This document shows, in pieces, positions 53,915-60,761 of a stretch of 64,000 nucleotides of DNA. The notes below the pieces were generated by a model. It saw only the letters and a list, made by a program, of their open reading frames with translations, was not told where the DNA came from and did not search any database. This DNA comes from Chitinophaga tropicalis (GTDB lineage: Bacteria; Bacteroidota; Bacteroidia; Chitinophagales; Chitinophagaceae), in assembly GCF_009758205.1 (NCBI RefSeq), contig NZ_WRXN01000012.1, forward strand, positions 1 through 64,000. The letters run 5' to 3'. Numbering within the stretch: position 1 is the first letter of the stretch; each line of letters opens with the position of its first letter. A program made the translations under genes and the position numbers.

Positions 53915-54313
53915 ATGATCAACAACACAATTACGTTCCTGCTTCTGCGACTGGCTATTGGCGCCAGCATGTTTGGCCACGGGCTGGTAAGACTTTCCAA
54001 GCTTGATAAGTTCAGTGCATGGATGGTGCAGGGTTTTGAAAAATCCATGCTTCCTTCCGCGCTGGTTACGCCTTTCAGCTATGCCTTACCTATTGCTGAA
54101 TTTGTAGTAGGACTGACACTTATTCTGGGCCTGTTCACCCGCCTTTCACTTATTGCCGGGGGGATTATTATGATACTGCTTATCCTGGGCACTACTCTTA
54201 TAGAGAACTGGGAGGCGCTGACCTCGCAGCTGGTACATGCGGCTTTCTTCGCCTTGTTGTTAAGCTATGTATCATACAACGGTTGCGCGCTGGATAACCT
54301 TATCAGAAAGTAA
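53915..54313 (+). CDS. DoxX-family membrane protein
   Basis: A 132-residue four-helix membrane protein of the DoxX/SURF4-like group. Conserved L-R-L-A-I-G-A-S-M-F-G-H-G near residue 11, a F-V-V-G-L-T-L-I-L-G-L-F-T-R segment in helix 2-3, and hydrophobic stretches at about 5-25, 47-68, 72-92 and 104-122. Members sit in the inner membrane and are often tied to redox or thiol stress; the substrate is unknown. It converges with the YhcH-like gene, sharing 11 bp at the 3' ends. The 269-bp AT-rich gap before it separates it from the divergent retron operon. Confidence 0.88.
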   Translation: MINNTITFLLLRLAIGASMFGHGLVRLSKLDKFSAWMVQGFEKSMLPSALVTPFSYALPIAEFVVGLTLILGLFTRLSLIAGGIIMILLILGTTLIENWEALTSQLVHAAFFALLLSYVSYNGCALDNLIRK

Positions 54314-54761
54314 CGCTGATCTTGATCACAACTTTCTTTACCGGAACGGGGTCCTTCACTTTAATATTAGGCATGTGCAGGTCAGTAGGGAAGAAGATGG
54401 CGAACATACCAGCTTCGAGTTTTGAGAAGAAAGAAGGCGTTTCTCCGAACAGCATGAAATCAGTTGTTTCATCATATTCTCTGGAGGGGGATTGATTGCG
54501 CAGAAAGTCATGGCCAATCAGTTCCTCTCCGCTGACTATATACTGAACGTCGATGTATTTTTTGTGAGATTCCATTTGTTCTCCCGCTGTATCTATCGTA
54601 TCATATTCATTTACAATGGCAAAGATATCTGTCCCTTCAATTTCATATTTGCCTTTTGCTACTTTTGAAAAGTCTGTCTGCTGCAGGTAGTCAAATGCCT
54701 TTACGAATTTTGCGCCCAGGTTGGCGTATAATGCCGCGTTCCTTAATGTATCGATGATCAT
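54303..54761 (-). CDS. YhcH/YjgK/YiaL family protein
   Basis: A 152-residue cupin-like protein of the YhcH/DUF386 group, sometimes named as the beta-galactosidase beta subunit or a sialic-acid-related anomerase. The metal-site residues can be placed: the E-x-H pattern in M-E-S-H-K-K-Y-I-D-V-Q-Y near residue 64, and the second H in P-T-D-L-H-M-P near residue 128. It is divergent from the deaminase gene with a 40-bp gap. No sugar-transport genes lie next to it, so its substrate here is open. Confidence 0.88.
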   Translation of the reverse strand: MIIDTLRNAALYANLGAKFVKAFDYLQQTDFSKVAKGKYEIEGTDIFAIVNEYDTIDTAGEQMESHKKYIDVQYIVSGEELIGHDFLRNQSPSREYDETTDFMLFGETPSFFSKLEAGMFAIFFPTDLHMPNIKVKDPVPVKKVVIKISVTF

Positions 54762-54801
54762 ACGGCAATATAGTTATATCTTAGAAAAGAAAACCAATGT
54801 T

Positions 54802-55239
54802 ATGAGCAATTTCATGATGGCCGCTATAGAAGAGGCTTTAAAAGGCCTTGATGAAGGCGGTATTCCAATAGGGTCTGTGCTGGTACATAATGGAAATATT
54901 ATAGGGCGCGGGCATAACAGGAGGATACAAAAGGGCAGCGTCATACTGCATGCGGAAATGGATGCGCTGGAAAATGCCGGCAGGCTTACTGCGGCTACCT
55001 ATAAGGATTGTACGCTGTATACAACGCTGTCTCCCTGCCCGATGTGTACGGGTGCTATACTGCTGTATGGCATTCCGAAGGTCGTAATAGGTGAAAACCA
55101 GACGTTTATGGGTGGGGAAGACCTGCTGAAAGCAAATAACCGGGAAGTGATCGTAGAAAACAGCCAGGAATGTATTGAGATGATGCGGGAGTTTATAGAG
55201 AAGCGGCCGGAGCTCTGGAATGAGGATATAGGCAGATAG
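54802..55239 (+). CDS. Yeast-type cytosine deaminase
   Basis: A 145-residue zinc deaminase. The metal site is L-H-A-E-M (H and catalytic E near residues 53-55) plus S-P-C-P-M-C-T (two Cys near 84-87). The whole chain resembles fungal cytosine deaminase (Fcy1): E-G-G-I-P-I-G-S, G-R-G-H-N-R-R-I-Q-K-G-S, Y-K-D-C-T-L-Y-T-T-L, L-L-Y-G-I-P-K-V-V-I-G-E-N and a W-x-E-D-I-G end are all shared in order. That is closer than to bacterial TadA or guanine deaminases, and the bacterial cytosine deaminase CodA is of another fold. I use ATG at 54802; upstream Met codons extend into the neighbour's promoter. Confidence 0.9.
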   Translation: MSNFMMAAIEEALKGLDEGGIPIGSVLVHNGNIIGRGHNRRIQKGSVILHAEMDALENAGRLTAATYKDCTLYTTLSPCPMCTGAILLYGIPKVVIGENQTFMGGEDLLKANNREVIVENSQECIEMMREFIEKRPELWNEDIGR

Positions 55240-55285
55240 GTCTGTGTGGTATTAAAGTGTATCCGCAAATACGGCAGGTTTAATT

Positions 55286-55347
55286 CTTAATGAACGTTAA
55301 TGATTGTTAAAGAAAAGTATAAGCCCGGCAGCAGAAGGTTAAATTTG
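55286..55347 (+). promoter_or_regulatory. Phased GTTAA repeats and promoter box before the kinase gene
   Basis: CTTAA (55286), GTTAA (55296) and GTTAA (55306) follow each other with a 10-bp period. TAAATTTG (55340-55347), a match to the TAnnTTTG box, lies 33 bp after the last repeat. The kinase ATG is only 5 bp beyond that box, so transcription may begin at or very near the start codon. The same repeats precede the receptor gene (57460). Confidence 0.55.
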
Positions 55348-55352
55348 CGGAC

Positions 55353-56759
55353 ATGAAGAAAGTGAGTAAAAGGATATGGTGGATAGCTATACCGGCTGTA
55401 CTGACAGTATTACTATTTCAGCTTTACTGGCTGAGACAGACTTACCTGTCGCAACAGGAAGCTTTCCTGGCTACAGTGACAGAGATAGTAAAGGAGTCAT
55501 ATGACCAGTCTGTATTGCAATCTGTCAGGATACTTTCCGGTCCTGAGGAGGAGGAGTCTTATGTTTTTAAAGCCACTGTCAATGTAAATGTTACAAATTC
55601 TGATTCCGCCAAAATCAAAAAACAGGTAGCTACAGCCGCACAACCAGATACTATCAGTGTAGATTCCTCTCATGCTCCAGACCTGACTATGGGAGATACC
55701 TCGCCGTATTCACATTTTATTTCCACTGTCTTTACTTCCTTTACAAATGCCGCTCCCAATAAAGACAGCCTCCGGGTATTGTTGCAGAAAGAGTTCAGGA
55801 AAAAGGGGATCACCATACCTTTTCAACTGTTTGTAACTCCAAAAGAGATTAAACGGGCAAAGCCGCAGGTTACGGTTAACCCGGCGCTTTCCAATCAGCA
55901 TAAGGTGGTGGCAGTACAGTTTACAGGCATCACTCTTTACCTGCTGAAGAAAATGAGCAGCGCTATTATACTTTCCCTGTTTATTGCGCTGCTGATAACC
56001 GGTTGCATATGGATATTATGGCGTATTATACTGAAGCAGGAAAAGCTGGATAATATGAGACGGGACTTTATCAGTCATGTGACCCATGAATTGAAGACGC
56101 CTGTAGCTATACTGAAGGCCACAAATGAGTCTTTGCTGACCTTCCATGGCAGGCATGACAAGGAGAAAACGGAACGTTACCTGCGTCATTCCAAAGACGA
56201 ACTGGATAAACTGCAGGGGCTTATAGAAAAGATCATGCAGTTAACAAAACTGGAACAGACACAGCTTCCGTTATACAGGGAAGAGATCTCTATAAAGGAG
56301 CTGCTTGGCACAGCGGTAGCCCGGTTCGCTTATCAGCCGGAAGCGGAGATATCTATGCATTACAATATTGCACAGCCCTATATCTATACAGACAGGGAAG
56401 CAATGGATACTATCCTGGTGAACCTGCTGGATAATGCCATAAAATACAATGATAAGTTGCTGAAACGGGTAAGGGTCAGCGTTACAGAGCATCCTACATC
56501 TTTCAGTTTTGCTATTGCCGATAATGGCAATGGTATTGAAAAGCAGCATTATCCGTTCCTGTTCGATAAGTTTTACAGGGTGATACAGGGTGACAGGCTT
56601 GATACCAAAGGCTATGGTCTTGGATTAAGTCATGTGAGGGCGCTATTGGTGCAGATGAATGGTCATATATCTGTTGACAGTACTCCCGGAGAAGGCACAA
56701 CGTTTACATTTCAAATACCGAAGAATGAAAAAGATCAAGCTCCTGCTGGTAGAAGATGA
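55353..56759 (+). CDS. Two-component sensor histidine kinase
   Basis: A 468-residue membrane kinase. Two membrane segments (about 8-27 and 203-225) enclose a periplasmic sensor of about 175 residues with no domain I recognise. The HisKA H-box is F-I-S-H-V-T-H-E-L-K-T-P with the phospho-His. The HATPase has N-L-L-D-N-A-I-K-Y, A-D-N-G-N-G-I and K-G-Y-G-L-G-L-S. There is no HAMP domain. It overlaps the response regulator gene by 35 bp, so the two are a cognate pair. The pair precedes an outer-membrane receptor gene. Confidence 0.92.
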   Translation: MKKVSKRIWWIAIPAVLTVLLFQLYWLRQTYLSQQEAFLATVTEIVKESYDQSVLQSVRILSGPEEEESYVFKATVNVNVTNSDSAKIKKQVATAAQPDTISVDSSHAPDLTMGDTSPYSHFISTVFTSFTNAAPNKDSLRVLLQKEFRKKGITIPFQLFVTPKEIKRAKPQVTVNPALSNQHKVVAVQFTGITLYLLKKMSSAIILSLFIALLITGCIWILWRIILKQEKLDNMRRDFISHVTHELKTPVAILKATNESLLTFHGRHDKEKTERYLRHSKDELDKLQGLIEKIMQLTKLEQTQLPLYREEISIKELLGTAVARFAYQPEAEISMHYNIAQPYIYTDREAMDTILVNLLDNAIKYNDKLLKRVRVSVTEHPTSFSFAIADNGNGIEKQHYPFLFDKFYRVIQGDRLDTKGYGLGLSHVRALLVQMNGHISVDSTPGEGTTFTFQIPKNEKDQAPAGRR

Positions 56760-57417
56760 AGTGATATTGGCAGGGGTAGTGAAAGAAACCCTGGAAATGA
56801 ATGGTTTCCATATCTCTCATGCTATAAATGGCGTGCAGGGGTGGGAACATTATCTTTCGTTCAGGCCGGATGTCTGTATCATAGATATCATGATGCCACG
56901 CAAGGATGGTATTTCGCTGGTGAAGGATATTCGTGCTGTGGATGAACAAACACCTATCATCTTCCTTACTGCCAAAAGTGAGACCACAGATGTGATCAAC
57001 GGCCTGCAAACCGGCGCGGATGATTATATGAAGAAGCCTTTCAGCCTGGAAGAGCTGATACTGAGAATAAAAACATTGCTGAAGCGTAGTTTGCCTGCGG
57101 CTACTGGAAACAGGAATACTACAGGAGTTTACCTGCTGGGGAACTATACCTTTGATCATAACAGGCAGGAACTGAGGCATGAGAAGGAGCTGATACGTTT
57201 ATCCCTCCGGGAGGCAGATCTCCTGAAAATGCTGGCGGCGAAACCGAATATGATCACGCACCGAAAGAATATACTACTGGAGATATGGGGAGATGATAAT
57301 TTCTTTAATGGGAGGAATATGGATGTGTATATCAGTAAGCTGAGGAAGTATTTGCAGCATGATGATTCTGTGCAGCTGGTGAATGTGAGGGGGTTGGGGT
57401 ATAAGCTTGTTTATTGA
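56725..57417 (+). CDS. OmpR-family response regulator
   Basis: A 230-residue regulator. The receiver has the acidic pair E-D in L-L-V-E-D-E, phospho-Asp in C-I-I-D-I-M-M-P, Thr in F-L-T-A-K and Lys in Y-M-K-K-P. The winged helix (about 130-230) shows L-S-L-R-E-A-D-L-L-K-M-L and V-N-V-R-G-L-G-Y-K-L-V at the end. I use ATG at 56725 (MKKIKLLLVEDE), inside the kinase gene; a start at 56659 would add a non-family lead. OmpR proteins bind direct repeats about 10 bp apart, which match the GTTAA repeats in both nearby promoters. Autoregulation and control of the receptor are inferred. Confidence 0.93.
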   Translation: MKKIKLLLVEDEVILAGVVKETLEMNGFHISHAINGVQGWEHYLSFRPDVCIIDIMMPRKDGISLVKDIRAVDEQTPIIFLTAKSETTDVINGLQTGADDYMKKPFSLEELILRIKTLLKRSLPAATGNRNTTGVYLLGNYTFDHNRQELRHEKELIRLSLREADLLKMLAAKPNMITHRKNILLEIWGDDNFFNGRNMDVYISKLRKYLQHDDSVQLVNVRGLGYKLVY

Positions 57418-57459
57418 GTGGGTTTGACAGCGGTCTTTTTGAGAGAGGTGGTTAGCCCG

Positions 57460-57526
57460 GTTAACATTTGTTAACTATATACCAAGGTTTATTAACCCAA
57501 AGCCGTGACAGCACCAGATACTTTTG
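57460..57526 (+). promoter_or_regulatory. Phased GTTAA repeats and promoter box before the outer-membrane receptor
   Basis: GTTAAC (57460-57465) and GTTAAC (57470-57475) are 10 bp apart, and ATTAACC (57490-57496) keeps the phase two turns on. TACTTTTG (57519-57526) fits the TAnnTTTG box. A strong Shine-Dalgarno AGGAGG (57542-57547) and ATG at 57551 follow. Layout fits activation by the adjacent OmpR-type regulator. Confidence 0.55.
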
Positions 57527-57550
57527 CATAGTCAACAAACCAGGAGGACT

Positions 57551-60088
57551 ATGCGATCTTTTACAACCGGCTGTGCTATATTATTCATTATCCTATCTAT
57601 CAGCCAGGCTTTTTCCCAAACCAGGGATACTCTTAAAGTACGTGCGTTAAAAGAAGTAATAGTAGAAAGCAAGCCACCTGTCAGAATGAAAGGAGACACG
57701 GTGGAATATGACGCTTCCCGCTTTAAAACAAGAGAGAATGCAGTTGTGGAAGAGTTGCTCAGGAAACTGCCCGGTGTAAAGGTAGATAAGGGAGGGAATA
57801 TTATTGCACAGGGAGAGAAGGTCAGCAAAGTGCTTGTAGATGGAAAAGAATTCTTCGGTAATGATCCATCTATAGCAACTAAGAACCTGCCGGCAGATAT
57901 GGTGAGTAAGATACAAGTGCTGGATAAAATGAGTGACCAGGAAGAGTTTACCGGCATAGATGATGGCAACAAAACAAAGACCATCAACATCATTACAAAG
58001 AAAGACCGTAAGAAAGGATATTTCGGGAATATATCTGCCGGGGCAGGGAGTAATGGCAGGTATGAAGCAGGGCTTAATATTAACAGTTTTATAGGAGAGC
58101 AGCAGGTATCCCTGCTGTTCAAAGCCAATAACGTTAATAAAACAGGTTTCTCTGCATCAGAGCTCATAAAGATGCTGAGCAATAATCCTGAGATGTTCAA
58201 CAACCTCCCTTCATTTGCTATTTCTGAGCTCAGTAAGATGAAAGGGGTGCAGATCAATACAGATGATCCGGCTGAAAAGGCAGAGCTATCAAGAGCCAAA
58301 GGGCTGAATAATACACAATACGGCGGCGTTAATTACAACAATAACCGGGGAGACGACCTCAAACTGCGCAGCAATTATTTCTATAACCGTTTTACTACAC
58401 AGAACAATTTTGATTATGCCCGTCATTATCAGCTGCCGGATACAGCTTATAATTACCTGCAGCGGGGAAGGACATCGCAGGAAAATATCAATCACCGGGC
58501 CAACGGGAGCCTTGATATCAGGCTGAATAGTAATTATTCCCTGAAGGTATCTCCAGTTTTTCTGTACAACACTACCGAGAATACCAGCAACCGGGAATAC
58601 AGTTCTTCTGCAACAGATGGAAAGTTACTGAACAGGGGAAGTCAGGAGCTGACCGGTAACAGCAAGAGTACTAATGCAAGCACTGATATCCTGTACAGGC
58701 ATCGTTTTGGGAGGGCTGGCAGGACATTGTCTGTCACCCTTACTCCTGGTTATTTTAAGATGGACAATCTTTCCCTGAACTATTCAAAAAACAGGTATTA
58801 TAATATTGGCCAGGATGAGGTAAGAGACAGTATTGACCAGCAGACAAAGGGAATCTCAGAGAATTATACTGTGAACAGTACTATCATTTATACTGAACAG
58901 CTATCCTCTCATCTTGCATTAAAGCTTACGGAAAGGTTGGATATCAACCGGGGTAACTATCGTCAGCTCGCAAATAACTTCAATCATGCTTCAGCGAGGT
59001 ATGATCTTGAAGATGAGCGGTACAGCGATATTTACTCCGGCAATACCTTTAAAGCACTGACAGATGTAGCATTTGCGGGTAAATACAAGCGATTCAACTA
59101 CACAGCCGGTATTGGGTTTGAAAGCAGCAAACTTAATACACGTTCAGGTTATAAGGGATATGAGATAGATGGCAGATATCATAACCTGCTGCCGCATGTT
59201 TATGCCAGATACCGGTTCTCAAAATCGCGTAATCTTTCCCTGTATTATAATACACAGAGCACCTTACCGGGGTTTGGTCAGCTACGCCCGCTGGAAGATA
59301 TTACTGATCCGCTTTATACGAGGAGAGGGAATCCTGATTTAAAGCAAGCTGTTAACCATTCCATTACACTGGCTTACCTGTTGGCCGATGTTTACAGAAA
59401 TACGTTCACCAATATACAGTTGCGGCTATCCACAGTAAGAAACCAGTTCACTGATCAGTATAGCGTTGATAACAGCGGGAGGCAGGTGATCCTGCCAATT
59501 AATGCAAACGGGAACTTCATGGGAAGCCTGCATGCTGAAAGGTCTGTTCCTGTGGATGATAATGGCGCCAGTCTGACGATAGGAGCTGAGATATCGTATA
59601 ACCAGTATCCCGGTTATTTCAATGCTGTTGCTGATAAGATACGGCTATGGGGTGTAACGCCAGACTTCAATTTCAATTACTATATCGGGAATGTGCTGAA
59701 TATCACAGCAAGAGGAAGTACTGCCTGGAACAAGCGTCAAAGTGAGGCATTGCTGCAAGAGTACTGGTTCCTTAACTATGGGCTGGATGCCATTGTGTCC
59801 CTGCCCTTGAAGATAAGTGTTAATGCAGGGGTTGATTGTTATACTACAACGGGGTTGAGCAGTGCTTATAACAATACTGTGTCATTGCTGAATGCCGGTA
59901 TTACAAAAGATATAGGGAAGAGGTATGCGTTACAAATGGAAGTGCAGGACCTGCTGAACCAGAATAACAGTTTTTCCCGTTTGTCGCGCAACGGGTATAC
60001 GGAAGACCGGCGGAATAATGTGCTGGGCAGGTATTACATGCTGACGCTCATCTGTAAGCTTCGTCATTTTGCTAAATCATCTAAATAA
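57551..60088 (+). CDS. Outer-membrane receptor, OMP_b-brl_3 type
   Basis: An 845-residue outer-membrane protein. The signal peptide ends at A-F-S-Q near residue 23. A TonB-plug-like domain (about 60-150) contains L-R-K-L-P-G-V-K-V-D-K-G-G and K-V-L-V-D-G-K-E-F-F-G-N-D-P, the hallmark of this family, and an outer-membrane barrel follows to the C-terminus. The usual CarboxypepD_reg domain of many relatives is absent, so the chain starts directly with the plug. I use ATG at 57551 because an AGGAGG Shine-Dalgarno lies 3 bp before it, a rare strong site here; an upstream start at 57524 is less likely. It forms an operon with the next gene, 8 bp on. Confidence 0.9.
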   Translation: MRSFTTGCAILFIILSISQAFSQTRDTLKVRALKEVIVESKPPVRMKGDTVEYDASRFKTRENAVVEELLRKLPGVKVDKGGNIIAQGEKVSKVLVDGKEFFGNDPSIATKNLPADMVSKIQVLDKMSDQEEFTGIDDGNKTKTINIITKKDRKKGYFGNISAGAGSNGRYEAGLNINSFIGEQQVSLLFKANNVNKTGFSASELIKMLSNNPEMFNNLPSFAISELSKMKGVQINTDDPAEKAELSRAKGLNNTQYGGVNYNNNRGDDLKLRSNYFYNRFTTQNNFDYARHYQLPDTAYNYLQRGRTSQENINHRANGSLDIRLNSNYSLKVSPVFLYNTTENTSNREYSSSATDGKLLNRGSQELTGNSKSTNASTDILYRHRFGRAGRTLSVTLTPGYFKMDNLSLNYSKNRYYNIGQDEVRDSIDQQTKGISENYTVNSTIIYTEQLSSHLALKLTERLDINRGNYRQLANNFNHASARYDLEDERYSDIYSGNTFKALTDVAFAGKYKRFNYTAGIGFESSKLNTRSGYKGYEIDGRYHNLLPHVYARYRFSKSRNLSLYYNTQSTLPGFGQLRPLEDITDPLYTRRGNPDLKQAVNHSITLAYLLADVYRNTFTNIQLRLSTVRNQFTDQYSVDNSGRQVILPINANGNFMGSLHAERSVPVDDNGASLTIGAEISYNQYPGYFNAVADKIRLWGVTPDFNFNYYIGNVLNITARGSTAWNKRQSEALLQEYWFLNYGLDAIVSLPLKISVNAGVDCYTTTGLSSAYNNTVSLLNAGITKDIGKRYALQMEVQDLLNQNNSFSRLSRNGYTEDRRNNVLGRYYMLTLICKLRHFAKSSK

Positions 60089-60096
60089 ATAAAACT

Positions 60097-60759
60097 ATGA
60101 ATTGCATTCAATCGTTCGTTATTGCTGTTGCTTTTGCTGTAAATTCTCTTTCTGCATTTTCGCAGGATAAAGCGGCAGGGCAGATTAATTATGAGGTTAC
60201 ATATAATGTTCATGCTTCACTGAAACCAGATCAGTTACAGTACAAAGACCTGATACCTGAAACTACGACTGAAAATGCTGTATTGCTTTATAAAGGGCAG
60301 CGTGTCAGAACTTATTTCAATGATCTTATTAAAAAAGAGGAGGATGGCGTTAATGCCAGTATTAAAATTGCTACTGATAATGGCAGGGATAAATACATGG
60401 ATGTTGAGCAGAATAAGCTGTGGTGGGTGGATGAAAGCAAGGAGCCGGCGGTACTTGTTGAGAAGTTGCTGAAGGAGGAGGGAGATGAGGACGAGGAGGA
60501 TAAGAGTGAAACGAAAAAGATACTGGATTATACCTGTAAGAAAATAGTTTCTGTGTCAAAGGCGGGGGGGAAGCAGGTGACCTGGTACACTACAGAGTTG
60601 CCGTTGAAATCAGGCGGGCCGCTGGGTGTTTATACTGACAAGGGGGTGGTGCTTGGATTTGAAAGTAAGGTTATGAGCTTTACTGCTACGGGAATTGAGT
60701 TTAAGGCGATAGATGAGAAGGAGGTTACGCCACCCGTTACAATGAAAGTGGTGAAATAG
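60097..60759 (+). CDS. Exported GLPGLI/DUF4412-like protein
   Basis: A 220-residue exported protein with a signal peptide ending A-F-S-Q near residue 22. Near residue 180 is P-L-K-S-G-G-P-L-G-V-Y, in the place where GLPGLI proteins carry G-L-P-G-L-I, so this is a degenerate member or a DUF4412 relative. GLPGLI genes commonly follow OMP_b-brl_3 genes, as here, and are thought to work with them at the envelope. A highly acidic loop (E-E-G-D-E-D-E-E-D near residue 130) stands out. It ends 2 bp before the convergent HTCS stop, with no hairpin between. Codons in the last third turn G-rich. Confidence 0.75.
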   Translation: MNCIQSFVIAVAFAVNSLSAFSQDKAAGQINYEVTYNVHASLKPDQLQYKDLIPETTTENAVLLYKGQRVRTYFNDLIKKEEDGVNASIKIATDNGRDKYMDVEQNKLWWVDESKEPAVLVEKLLKEEGDEDEEDKSETKKILDYTCKKIVSVSKAGGKQVTWYTTELPLKSGGPLGVYTDKGVVLGFESKVMSFTATGIEFKAIDEKEVTPPVTMKVVK

Positions 60760-60761
60760 TT

